Made by a program: the position numbers and the translations under genes | Notes under the pieces: generated by a model | What the model saw: only the letters and a program-made list of their open reading frames with translations | The model's database searches: none | Told to the model about the DNA's origin: nothing | Origin: Hoeflea sp. | Lineage (GTDB): Bacteria > Pseudomonadota > Alphaproteobacteria > Rhizobiales > Rhizobiaceae | Direction of reading: 5' to 3' | NCBI GenBank assembly: GCA_020637795.1 | Contig: JACKJT010000001.1 | Coordinates: forward strand, 1,116,001-1,180,000 | DNA length: 64,000 nucleotides | In this document: positions 43,936 through 52,581 of the stretch, one piece after another | How the letters are laid out: each line of letters opens with the position of its first letter | Position numbering within the stretch: position 1 is the first letter of the stretch

Positions 43936-44865
43936 CTAAAGATCACTCGGCAAGGGAACGAGCGGCGGTTTCCGGTTCGGCGCCACATCCGCCCGGGCTG
44001 CGGACAGGGTGACCGGCTTGTCCGGCAGCGCGACTACAGAGGCTTGCAGTTCGCCGGGCTTTAACACGCGAGTGGCGCTGCGCGGCGGGCTGTCCTCTTC
44101 AACGACGACCGGCCTGCTGACGGATTTCGCGGCGGGCTTTGCCGGGGTCGTGGCCGGCGGCTCCTGGGACGAGCCACTGGCATACCCCGCCCGCAAGGGC
44201 ACGCCGGAGCCTTCGGCAAAGCGCAGCATCTCGATTGTCGCGTCGGAGATCTCGCGGACCCGCAAGCCGCTCATCATGGAAACCAGCGCGACCTCGCTCA
44301 TCGACGGGTGGCAGTAGCGAAGCCTGATCTTTGCCGCGTAACGGGAGCGGGAGAGCTTGCCAAAACCGGTCTGATCGGACCGGCTGATATCCTTGGTTAT
44401 CTGCCAGGCAAAGATACATGCCCCGCAGCCGGCGCCCGGGCCGGTCGCATATCCGAACGGACCCTGCAGGTTCTGGCCTGGAGCCGCGGCGATGGCCATC
44501 GCCCTGCCCGGAAGGGCTGCGCGGATTTCATTTGCAATCTCGTTCTGGGTCGGGGCCTGGCGGAAGGACGGGTCCGAGGACGGCGGCGCGATGGAGACGG
44601 AAAGCGTGTTCTCGCCGGCCTCATATCCCGGGTTGGGATAGAGAATGGTCTGGAAGACATGACCGGGCTTCGAGGATTGCCGAACCGCTTCCACGCGGCC
44701 TGCGACCTGCGGCAGGTAGGCGGCGGCATAGTCGGGAGCGACATCGGCAACAAGCGTCGGCGCTTCCGGCCGGATCGACCCGGTGACAAGTGTGGGGTCA
44801 TCCCCGGTGGCGCATCCTGAAACGGAAAGCGCCAGGGCCATCATGGCCATGATACGCAATGTCAT
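43936..44865 (-). CDS. bcsN: Cellulose biosynthesis protein BcsN (lipoprotein)
   Basis: The 309-residue protein starts with a lipoprotein signal peptide (MTLRIMAMMALALSVSGC, Cys18 as the lipidation site) and has the BcsN-type body: YLPQVAGRVEAVRQSSKPGH, FQTILYPNPGYEAGENTLSV, GACIFAWQITKDI and CHPSMSEVALVSMM. The last 100 residues are Pro/Ala-rich and look disordered. BcsN is an accessory protein found in cellulose clusters of Rhizobiales; its exact role is unknown. It is the last gene of the bcsA-bcsB-TPR-bcsN operon, starting 5 bases after the TPR gene ends. Confidence 0.83.
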   Translation of the reverse strand: MTLRIMAMMALALSVSGCATGDDPTLVTGSIRPEAPTLVADVAPDYAAAYLPQVAGRVEAVRQSSKPGHVFQTILYPNPGYEAGENTLSVSIAPPSSDPSFRQAPTQNEIANEIRAALPGRAMAIAAAPGQNLQGPFGYATGPGAGCGACIFAWQITKDISRSDQTGFGKLSRSRYAAKIRLRYCHPSMSEVALVSMMSGLRVREISDATIEMLRFAEGSGVPLRAGYASGSSQEPPATTPAKPAAKSVSRPVVVEEDSPPRSATRVLKPGELQASVVALPDKPVTLSAARADVAPNRKPPLVPLPSDL

Positions 44866-44870
44866 GGAGT

Positions 44871-46937
44871 TTATCTTCCCTCCTGATTGTTGATGACACC
44901 AAGCGCTGCCAGCGAGCCGGTGTCACGAATGACCATGTTGAGCTCGGCGAAGATCGCTTTCGCCCGCCCGGTCTGGCCGAGATGGTAATGCGCCCAGGCG
45001 CGCAGCTGCGTGAGATCGCGCGGTTCGGCAACGAGGGATGCACGCGCGTCGAGCGCCGCGAGGGTCCGCTCGTATTGCTTGTGGTCGTAGGAAGACCGGG
45101 CCCGTTGCAGGTAGATTTCGGACCTGAGTTCCCGCGCACGGGCGTCCGACAGCGGCCAGGCGGCGATCAGGGCTTCGGCCTCGTCGGTCAGGCGGGCGCC
45201 AAGCATGGCCAGCCCGGCGCCGTAGACAGCATCAAGCCGCACCTGCCCGGAGCCGGCCATGGCGCTCTCGAACGAGGACCGCGCCGCGCCAAAGCGCTTC
45301 AGGCCGAGTTCGCACCAGCCGCGCACCACGACAACCGGAGGTCTGGACGCGGCCTGGCCGAGACGATCGATCTCCCGCAGGCAGGCGGGATAGTTCTTCG
45401 CCTCGAGATGCCGGACATAGCTGGCGCTGACGCCCGCCGACGGTTCGCCGACCTGGGCCGCCTTGCGGGCCTTCGGTGCGGGTGCTACCGCGATCTCCGG
45501 CCAGATGTCCGGATAGACATCGGCGAACTCGGCCTTCAGGGCGGCGTAATCCTTTTTCCGGTTGCGCCGCAGCAACGACAGCGCCAGCCCCTTCAACCGG
45601 TCCGGCGAAGCCTCCCAGCCGTAGGACTGCCGGAACCAGGCTTCCGCCGCCTCGAACTGGCGCGAATTGTAAGCATACCAGCCGAGGATCTCGGCGTGGT
45701 CGGCCGCGCCGGTTTCGAGAATGGCGGTCGAATAGGCGTGCACGGCCTCCTCGCTCGGGGCGCCTGCTTCGGGCTTTCCGAAGCGCGGCGACAGCACGTT
45801 CATCAGGAAGACCGGATCATCGGAAAGATCGACGAGATGAGCGGCCGCGAACTCGTAGGCGCGCGTCTCGTCCCCTTGCCGGTAAAGGCTCAGATACATG
45901 CCCTTGGCATTTTCGGGATCGGGCGCCTGCTGCATGGCGAGCGAGAACCATTCCTCCGCCGCCGCCGGCTGCCCGGCCTTGAGGTCATGCCATCCGAGCA
46001 GCGACAGATCTTCGGGCCTGCGGCTGCTCCTGGCCTCGACGGATAGCAGGCCCAGCAGATCTTCGGACACCGCCTGGGCATCCTTGGTCTCGTTGAACCC
46101 TGCGATCTCCTTGCGCGCCATGTCAAGCCGCAGCGTGCCCGGAAGATAATCCGCCGACTGGTTCGGCCACAGGGTCGCGGCCAGGATCCGGATCTCGGAG
46201 GCCGGGAAATCCCGCAGGGCCTTTTGCAGGGTCACGGTCAGATGGTCGTCGGGCAGACGTGCCGGGCCTTCCCGGACAAGCAGTCCGCGAAGAGCGCGCG
46301 CCAGGCCATCCCGGTCCCCGGCAGCCGACAGCGCGTCGATGCGCATCCAGACGAGATCCACATCGGCTTCTGTTGCCGGATCGATACCCGCCGACACATC
46401 GAGCAGGCCGAGCCAGTCCCCGGCCTCGGCCAACTCGCTCATTTGCACGCGCAGTTTCTTGCGCGCAAGCTTGCCCTGAAAATCCGGGGTCGGCTCCCAG
46501 GCCGGGTCGTCGCCCTTGCGGCGGATGATCTCGGCATCGATGCCGGTGAAATCGTCGGCTGCGAACAAGGCCCACAGACTGGTCTCGTCGGGGACCACCG
46601 CGTCGGCCGCAAGGTAGAGATCCTGCGGCGGAACAAAGCCGGGATGCAGCGCCTGCAGGCGCGCGATTTCCGCCTCGACCCGGCCGGTCTGGCGTTGCCT
46701 GGCGTAGTAATAGAGCGCCGCGGTTTGCACCGGATCGAGAGCCGGCCGGTCGGCGGTCGCCGGGTGAGCGGCTTCGGGGACGGTAGAAAGCGGCTGGGCG
46801 GAGACCCGTGCGACATCGGCTGGGAACGGCTGGGCCGGGGCGGAAAACAGCAGGTGCGCCGAATCCTCCGCTATAGACGGAACACAGGCGGTGAAGGCCA
46901 GAATGCTGGCGCCTGCAAGGCAAAAAAGAGCTCTCAT
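44871..46937 (-). CDS. Large TPR protein of the cellulose operon
   Basis: The 688-residue protein has a signal peptide (MRALFCLAGASILAFTACVPSIA; the Cys at 18 may make it a lipoprotein) followed by degenerate helical TPR-type repeats, for example GWHDLKAGQPAAAEEWFSLA, GWYAYNSRQFEAAEAWFRQS, KGLALSLLRRNRKKDYAALK, RGWCELGLKRFGAARSSFES and RAWAHYHLGQTGRAKAIFAE. No beta-barrel is seen at the C-terminus, unlike BcsC. The start overlaps the bcsB stop by ATGA. Periplasmic TPRs scaffold cellulose export or bind peptidoglycan, so it may replace the TPR half of BcsC. No catalytic motif is visible. Confidence 0.8.
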   Translation of the reverse strand: MRALFCLAGASILAFTACVPSIAEDSAHLLFSAPAQPFPADVARVSAQPLSTVPEAAHPATADRPALDPVQTAALYYYARQRQTGRVEAEIARLQALHPGFVPPQDLYLAADAVVPDETSLWALFAADDFTGIDAEIIRRKGDDPAWEPTPDFQGKLARKKLRVQMSELAEAGDWLGLLDVSAGIDPATEADVDLVWMRIDALSAAGDRDGLARALRGLLVREGPARLPDDHLTVTLQKALRDFPASEIRILAATLWPNQSADYLPGTLRLDMARKEIAGFNETKDAQAVSEDLLGLLSVEARSSRRPEDLSLLGWHDLKAGQPAAAEEWFSLAMQQAPDPENAKGMYLSLYRQGDETRAYEFAAAHLVDLSDDPVFLMNVLSPRFGKPEAGAPSEEAVHAYSTAILETGAADHAEILGWYAYNSRQFEAAEAWFRQSYGWEASPDRLKGLALSLLRRNRKKDYAALKAEFADVYPDIWPEIAVAPAPKARKAAQVGEPSAGVSASYVRHLEAKNYPACLREIDRLGQAASRPPVVVVRGWCELGLKRFGAARSSFESAMAGSGQVRLDAVYGAGLAMLGARLTDEAEALIAAWPLSDARARELRSEIYLQRARSSYDHKQYERTLAALDARASLVAEPRDLTQLRAWAHYHLGQTGRAKAIFAELNMVIRDTGSLAALGVINNQEGR

Positions 46938-49300
46938 CGGTCGGTCCTCACGCCGGCGCCAGGAACCATCCGGCCGAGCCATATGGCAAAGACCGCCATC
47001 AGCGCGATGACCAGCACCACGTAGATCCGGAAATGGTCGGAGAACCACGCGGCGGCGATCCTGCGCAAGTTCCCCGGGCTGTAGTCGCTAAGTTCATGGG
47101 CGAAGTAACTCTCGGCCCGCACGCTCCGGATCGATCCCGCATCGAGATCAAACACCACGCTTTCGCCTTCCATGCGGTTCCACACCGCCGGATCGGCCAG
47201 CATCTCGGAGGCGTCGCGCATGTCGAGCGAGGTATCGGCCGTCAGCCAGGTCACCACCCCGTTGCCGGAGACATTCGGGCGCTGGGTGAGTACCGCCTTG
47301 CGGCGCGGTTCGGCCAGGGACGCCGCATCCCGACCGCTCTGATAATTGAGCCATTGACCGAACGACCGGAAGAAATCGTTCACTGTCGACGTCAGGCCAC
47401 CCGTCAGCGTGCCGCCGTCGCCGCGATCACGCGTGGTCTGGCGAAAGGCGTCAAGCAAGGCCGCGGGGTCGGTGGTCATTGCCACGGGGATTGCGGCACC
47501 CGGCAGATTGATGGAAGCGGTGACGATCGGATCGGCGCCGTCGAAGCCGCGGGCGAAATCGATCTCGCGGGCCGCAGGGGGAAGACCGGCCGGTCCGAGC
47601 CGTGACAATTCCTCGACCGCCCGTTTCGACGCAACCACCAGCGCATTGCCGCTGGCGCCGGCTGCCGGCGGGCTGAAACTCACCTCGGACAACAACGGAG
47701 TTCGGGCGGAAATGCTCATCCGGGCGATCATCGTCAGCGCCGTGGAGACCGAAACCGCGTCGGACTTCAACACATGGACCTTGACGGCGCCCGATCCTGC
47801 ATAGGGATAGGCCGATCCGGCCATGGCCGCCAGTTCGGGCAGACGGGCCACCCGCGCCAGTGCAGGTACCCGGATTTCGGTGGTGTCGAGGAGGATGAAC
47901 CGTGGCACGGACTCGTCGCGCTCGGCGAAAACGCAGCGGTCGTCGGCGGGACGCTCCAGCTCGGCCAGCAGCTCGATCTGGTTGCGGCCCGGACGGAACG
48001 CCCTGAGCGGCAGTTCCAGCCTGCGGCCTGAAAACACCTGGCCGTCGATATCGCGCATCGGCAGGCTCTTGACGATCTGGTCGTTGACCCGGACCAGGAG
48101 CTGCGATGTCGGCTTCAGGCCGGGCGACGTTGCGGCATGCAGCGCCAGGTCGAGAGTGGCGTATTCGGCCGGATAGAAATCGGCAGGCATGATCATGTCA
48201 AAGCGGGTCCGGAACAGGCGGCCGCTGAACGGCGCTGGCACGTACCCGGTATCGGCAAGCGTGTAGGTGGTGGAGGCTTCGGCGCGGATCTCTCCGGTGC
48301 GCCTGGCCCGTATGCCGCTGTCGAGCACTGGCTTGAGCGGCCCATGGATGGCGTTCAGCAGCATGCCGGGGATCTCGCTTGCACTGGCTGAGCGCAGCAC
48401 CACCTTGCGGCGGGCGGGATCGTCGCCGGAGATGACCGAAAGCCCGTAAGGCGTGTCGCCGCGGATGGACTGCAGCGATGGCCGGTCGTCGTCGCTGGCG
48501 ACCAGGACATCGATGCCGGGTCCCGCGCCGGGGGTTTCCGCCACGGTCACCGAAACATCGTCACGGTTGAGGGCGAGCGCCAGGGTCTCGATCATCGGCG
48601 CCGCCCGGTTCAAGGCCGCCTCGCCCGACGCTTTCGGCAGCACCAGCCGCAGATCCGTCAGCCCACGGTCGTTGCGTCCCACTGTGCGCAGGCTGGCGAA
48701 CCCGCCGGAGCCGGCGGCCGAACGGGGGCGAAAGCCGGACGCCTGCTCGTCGAATTCGGTCCAGAGTTCATAGGTCGCCTCCATCGAGCAATCGACCCGG
48801 TGACGCTGCACCGCGCGCAACCGGACGTCATTGACCCCGGCGCGCAGCACGGCGGGCGGAACGGCAATGGAACGGGCGTCGAACCCGGACGGAGAACGGA
48901 TCGGAAACTCGCCCACCGGCGAGCCGTTGACCGTGACCGAGACCAGCGAATTTTCCGGCATCACCGAAACGGCATTGCGATAGGCAAGGACAAGGTCTCC
49001 CCCGGCGGCGATGTTCTCAGCATCGAGCACGAAGGTGAGGTTGATGACATCATCTTCACCTTCAAGCCTGAGAGCGGATCTGGGCTGCTCGAAAGCGGTC
49101 AGGCCGGCATCCCTGCCGACAACGGCCGTGGCTGCACTGGCCGGCCGGGTCGACAGGATGGTGCTCTGGCCGAGGCCCCGAAGGGAAACCACCGGGGCGG
49201 CAGCGGGCGGCTCCGCCAAAAGGCTCTGGGCCACTGCGACGGGGGCAGCGAAGGTCCCGAGGAGGACAGCCGCCGCAAGCGACGAGAACAGCTTATGCAT
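46934..49300 (-). CDS. bcsB: Cellulose synthase periplasmic subunit BcsB
   Basis: The 788-residue protein has a signal peptide (MHKLFSSLAAAVLLGTFAAP), two repeats of carbohydrate-binding and ferredoxin-like domains (VSVTVNGSPVGEFPI; LLVRVNDQIVKSLPM) typical of BcsB, a long periplasmic body and one C-terminal helix (FRIYVVLVIALMAVFAIWLG) that anchors it next to BcsA. BcsB guides the nascent glucan through the periplasm and is needed for activity of BcsA. Its start lies inside the end of bcsA (8-base overlap), so the subunits are coupled. The frame remains open far upstream, but only this start gives a signal peptide. Confidence 0.9.
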   Translation of the reverse strand: MHKLFSSLAAAVLLGTFAAPVAVAQSLLAEPPAAAPVVSLRGLGQSTILSTRPASAATAVVGRDAGLTAFEQPRSALRLEGEDDVINLTFVLDAENIAAGGDLVLAYRNAVSVMPENSLVSVTVNGSPVGEFPIRSPSGFDARSIAVPPAVLRAGVNDVRLRAVQRHRVDCSMEATYELWTEFDEQASGFRPRSAAGSGGFASLRTVGRNDRGLTDLRLVLPKASGEAALNRAAPMIETLALALNRDDVSVTVAETPGAGPGIDVLVASDDDRPSLQSIRGDTPYGLSVISGDDPARRKVVLRSASASEIPGMLLNAIHGPLKPVLDSGIRARRTGEIRAEASTTYTLADTGYVPAPFSGRLFRTRFDMIMPADFYPAEYATLDLALHAATSPGLKPTSQLLVRVNDQIVKSLPMRDIDGQVFSGRRLELPLRAFRPGRNQIELLAELERPADDRCVFAERDESVPRFILLDTTEIRVPALARVARLPELAAMAGSAYPYAGSGAVKVHVLKSDAVSVSTALTMIARMSISARTPLLSEVSFSPPAAGASGNALVVASKRAVEELSRLGPAGLPPAAREIDFARGFDGADPIVTASINLPGAAIPVAMTTDPAALLDAFRQTTRDRGDGGTLTGGLTSTVNDFFRSFGQWLNYQSGRDAASLAEPRRKAVLTQRPNVSGNGVVTWLTADTSLDMRDASEMLADPAVWNRMEGESVVFDLDAGSIRSVRAESYFAHELSDYSPGNLRRIAAAWFSDHFRIYVVLVIALMAVFAIWLGRMVPGAGVRTDR

Positions 49301-51554
49301 GTGACCGGACTCCCCCGACCGCCAAAGGGATCTGCGAGGTCTTGCCCGGGATACGGGCATTGTTGTTGGTGACGGTGATCGGCGCATCATCGAAGGATGC
49401 GACCTTCTCGGAGCCGCCAAAGCCCATGAGATAGCCCGTCGCCCTGAAGGATTCGACGATGCTCCAGCGGGCAAAGCGCACGGTGCCACTGAGGATATCA
49501 ATGCGTACCTGGCGACGGCTGATCCGGTCCTGCAGCGGCTTCTGGTCGGAATACATGATTTCGGCGATGGCCATGAAGGTCTGGGGCATACGCTGGGGGA
49601 AGGCAAAGCCGAACATGTTGGTGCCCTCGACCTCGCGCACCGAACGGATGGTGACCGGGAAGGACACCGGACGCCCGGCCCGCCGGACCTCGATCTCGCC
49701 GGCCCAGTCGGACTCTGGATCGATGTCGGGTTCATGCTCGGGGAACTGGACCGAGACGCCGCCGCTCGAGGCATCGCAAAGGATCACGTCCCAGGTTCGG
49801 CCGCCCTGGCGCAACAGGCCGTGGCGGCGGATGGGAAGGCGCTGGTTGCGGCGCAGTTCCCGGCGTTCGGCGACCACCCCAAGGCCGGCGCCGGCCAAGA
49901 GCAGGTTGAGGAAATTCCAGATCGCCACGATCATCAGCAGGTCGGAGGCAACCGGCTCGGTCGCCAGCCGCCACATCGAATAGACCGCCGCAGCAAGCAG
50001 AACGAAGAACATGACGAAATAGGGAACGGCAATCGGCGACAGGCCGTTCGAATCGAGCGTCTGGCCCTTGGCGGTGACATTGAAGGTGGGTTTGCGCGGA
50101 TTGCGGATCACGCTGACAATCGAGCCCACGAGCACGATCGACTGGACATATTCGTAGAGTTCGGACACCCACGGCCAGCGGACCTTGCCGTAGAGATAGC
50201 TCTGCATGGCGAAGGAGGCGATCAGGTAGGTCAGGGCATAGGCGCCGAATTCCTGAATGTTGGCCTGGTAGATCTCCAGCGAAAAGAAGATGTAGAGCAG
50301 CGGCGAGAGCATGAAGGCCAGCCGCGACAGCGGAAACAGCCAGAACAGGTTGATGCCCGCGTAGCAGATGCGCTGACCGACGGTGAGCCCCTTGGCAAGG
50401 AACGGCCGGTTGAGGATGAGGATCTGCAGCATGCCCTGGCACCAGCGGGCGCGCTGGCCGATGAAGGCAACGAAGGTCTCCGGCTGCAGCCCGGCGATCA
50501 GCGGCTTGTCGACATAGAGCGAATGCCAGCCCTTTGCATGAAGGCTGAGCGCGGTTTCGCAATCCTCGGTGATCGACTGGCCGGAGAAGCCGCCGGTGGT
50601 CTCGAGCGCCTTGCGGCGCAGCACCGCGGCGGAGCCGCAGAAGAACGAGGCGTTCCACTTGTCGAGCCCGCGCTGCAGCACCGAGTAGAACATCTCGTTC
50701 TCGGACGGCATCGAGCCGAAGGTGCGAAGGTTCTTCTCGAGCGGATCGGGATTGAGAAAATAGTGTGGGGTCTGCACCAGGAAGAGCTTCGGATTCTCCC
50801 GGAAGAAGCTGACGGTTTCCTTGAGGAACTCGCGCACCGGCGCATGATCGGCATCGAACACCACCACCAGATCCGCCTTGGACACACGCAATCCGTCATT
50901 GAGATTGCCGGCCTTGGCGTGGTCGTTCTTCTTGCGTGCGTGATAGTTCACGCCCATCGCCTTGCACAGCGCCTTGAGCTGCTCATGCCGGCGGGTGGCG
51001 GCAAGCGCCTGGGCCGGATCCTTGTGCGTCCGCTTGGCGTCGGTGCCGCCATCGTCAAGCAGCCAGATGGTCAGCTTGTCGCGTGGATAGATCATCGACT
51101 TGGCGGCAGCGAGCGTCGCGGCGAGCAATTCGGGGTCTTCGTTGTAGGTGGGGATCAGCACGTCGACCGTCGGCAACTCCTCGAGCGAGCGGACCTTGGG
51201 AGCAACGCGCTTGAGCGGATCGGCGAGCATGAAGAAGCTGATTGCCAGCATCAGCAGGCAATACATTTCCGCGATGTAGAGCAGCAGTCCCGGGATGAAA
51301 TCCAGCGGATCGGAGATCGATGGCAACGTCTCCGTCGTGCGCCAGAACGCATAGCGCAAAGCCAGCACGCCACAGAACACGAAAGTGATGAAACGGAACA
51401 CCGTGTTTTCCGGCCTTGTCATGCCGAAGAACATCACGCCCAGCGCTGCAAGGCTCAAGACCAGCTGCGCCTGAAGGCTGAGGGGCAACCACAACAAGGT
51501 CAGCCCAAGAAAGCCGGCAACCAGCGCCGGCCATTTAGTGCACATCATGTGCAT
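49293..51554 (-). CDS. bcsA: Cellulose synthase catalytic subunit BcsA with PilZ domain
   Basis: BcsA polymerises UDP-glucose to beta-1,4-glucan and exports it, activated by cyclic di-GMP. The GT2 motifs are in order: WLLDDGGTD, VVFDADHAP (DxD), SITEDCETAL (TED) and FIGQRARWCQG (QxxRW). About eight helices surround the catalytic loop. A PilZ domain follows, with RRNQRLPIRRHG (RxxxR) and DASSGGVSVQF (D/NxSxxG), the c-di-GMP site. Start choice is uncertain: ATG at 51554 after GGGG is used (MHMMCTKWPAL), with ATG at 51590 as alternative. Length, about 753 residues, is normal. Confidence 0.92.
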   Translation of the reverse strand: MHMMCTKWPALVAGFLGLTLLWLPLSLQAQLVLSLAALGVMFFGMTRPENTVFRFITFVFCGVLALRYAFWRTTETLPSISDPLDFIPGLLLYIAEMYCLLMLAISFFMLADPLKRVAPKVRSLEELPTVDVLIPTYNEDPELLAATLAAAKSMIYPRDKLTIWLLDDGGTDAKRTHKDPAQALAATRRHEQLKALCKAMGVNYHARKKNDHAKAGNLNDGLRVSKADLVVVFDADHAPVREFLKETVSFFRENPKLFLVQTPHYFLNPDPLEKNLRTFGSMPSENEMFYSVLQRGLDKWNASFFCGSAAVLRRKALETTGGFSGQSITEDCETALSLHAKGWHSLYVDKPLIAGLQPETFVAFIGQRARWCQGMLQILILNRPFLAKGLTVGQRICYAGINLFWLFPLSRLAFMLSPLLYIFFSLEIYQANIQEFGAYALTYLIASFAMQSYLYGKVRWPWVSELYEYVQSIVLVGSIVSVIRNPRKPTFNVTAKGQTLDSNGLSPIAVPYFVMFFVLLAAAVYSMWRLATEPVASDLLMIVAIWNFLNLLLAGAGLGVVAERRELRRNQRLPIRRHGLLRQGGRTWDVILCDASSGGVSVQFPEHEPDIDPESDWAGEIEVRRAGRPVSFPVTIRSVREVEGTNMFGFAFPQRMPQTFMAIAEIMYSDQKPLQDRISRRQVRIDILSGTVRFARWSIVESFRATGYLMGFGGSEKVASFDDAPITVTNNNARIPGKTSQIPLAVGGVRSHA

Positions 51555-51957
51555 GAGTACCCCACATTTTTTACCGCACCTCCATGTCATACGGAGGCCG
51601 TCCAAGAACGGGACGAAACTAGGGGCCGACTGGTTTACAGCTTCCTAATACAGCAGTTTGAATGACGAATTCCAAAACGATGGTTAATCAGTGGTTTAAG
51701 GGACTGCGCGGGAGGGAGAAACGGTCAATCTCCGCCCCGCGCCGGTTCGTCCGCCGCGGATCTTCAGGTCGTCAAACAGCACCCGTCCAACGCCGATTTT
51801 CGCCTTTTGGGTGCCTGCACACCTTGATGAATGAATATTCATTCACTATAGTCCTGCCAAACGGGCAAGAGGAAAATCCGGCGACCGCGTACCTGCGTAC
51901 AGTGTTGCCGACCGACCTGCTCAAGTACCAGCGCCAGATTGTTCAAGGATCCCTGCC
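51555..51957. promoter_or_regulatory. Divergent region between bcsA and the TetR gene (403 bases)
   Basis: No supported gene lies here. The left part upstream of bcsA includes AT-rich stretches (51640-51700) that probably hold the cellulose promoter. The right part holds the 18-bp palindrome described separately at 51828-51845 and, near 51945, the AAGGA in front of the TetR frame. Confidence 0.5.
51828..51845. promoter_or_regulatory. Perfect 18-bp palindrome, likely TetR operator
   Basis: TGAATGAATATTCATTCA is a perfect palindrome. It lies about 113-130 bases upstream of the TetR coding frame and the efflux genes. Repeats of the TGAATGA...TCATTCA type are typical operators of TetR repressors that control their own gene and an RND pump. 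Binding is inferred. Confidence 0.75.
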
Positions 51958-52581
51958 ATCGACACCGCCGCACACAGCAACACCAGCCAGCGCGCGCTGG
52001 ACATTCTCGACCAGGTCAAGTCCGTCTTCGCCCTGAACGGCTTCGACGGCGCCTCGATGCAGGACCTTGCCCGGGCGACGCAGATGAGCGTCGGCAATTT
52101 CTACCGCTATTTCCCCTCCAAGGACGCCATCATCACAGCGCTTGTCAAACGCGATCTCGAGGAAATCGAGGCGGTGTTCGAAGCCGTTCAGAACGCGTCC
52201 GATCCCGGTGCGATGTTCATGACCATTCTCAGGGAGCGGATCGAAACCCTGCCGTTTGAAGATGCCGCTCTGTGGAGCGAGGTCCAGGCGGCCTCCTACC
52301 GCTCTCCCGAAATCGCGACGCTGATGCGCACGATGGACGACACGGTGCGCTGCAATGTGGTCAAGGCGCTGGCGCGGATCCATGGCGATGACAGCGCGGA
52401 TGCGCTGAAGGCCTACGAAACACGGGCGCATCTGATGATGCTGCTCATCCATGGCTTCGCGCAACGCAAGTATTGCGCCCGCGAAGCCATCAATCCCGAC
52501 CAGTCGGCGGCACTCGGAGAGCTTGTGCTCACCACGCTGCACGACGCGATTTTCGCTCCCCCGACAACTCCCGCCGAATGA
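51958..52581 (+). CDS. TetR-family regulator with no canonical start codon
   Basis: The frame encodes a TetR regulator: the HTH covers RALDILDQVKSVFALNGFDG, ASMQDLARATQMSVGNFYRY and FPSKDAIITALV, followed by the helical ligand domain up to LTTLHDAIFAPP. The only ATG early in the frame (52057) would remove the first HTH helix, so translation must start upstream. The frame is open from the TGA at 51832, but contains no ATG, GTG or TTG before the HTH. The coordinate given uses ATC 8 bases after AAGGA; ATC at 51949 and CTG at 51997 are other choices. From 51958 the length is 207 residues, normal for TetR. The stop overlaps the MFP gene by ATGA. The RND pump is its likely target. Confidence 0.75.
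   Translation: MDTAAHSNTSQRALDILDQVKSVFALNGFDGASMQDLARATQMSVGNFYRYFPSKDAIITALVKRDLEEIEAVFEAVQNASDPGAMFMTILRERIETLPFEDAALWSEVQAASYRSPEIATLMRTMDDTVRCNVVKALARIHGDDSADALKAYETRAHLMMLLIHGFAQRKYCAREAINPDQSAALGELVLTTLHDAIFAPPTTPAE

Noticed and set aside
49734..51665. 643-codon open frame on the plus strand opposite bcsA
   Set aside because: High GC at third positions of bcsA leaves the antisense frame open. The translation is rich in Gln, Arg and Glu without domains.
51662..52036. 125-codon frame before the TetR gene in another frame
   Set aside because: It ends inside the TetR HTH region, crosses the operator-like palindrome and has no recognisable protein features.
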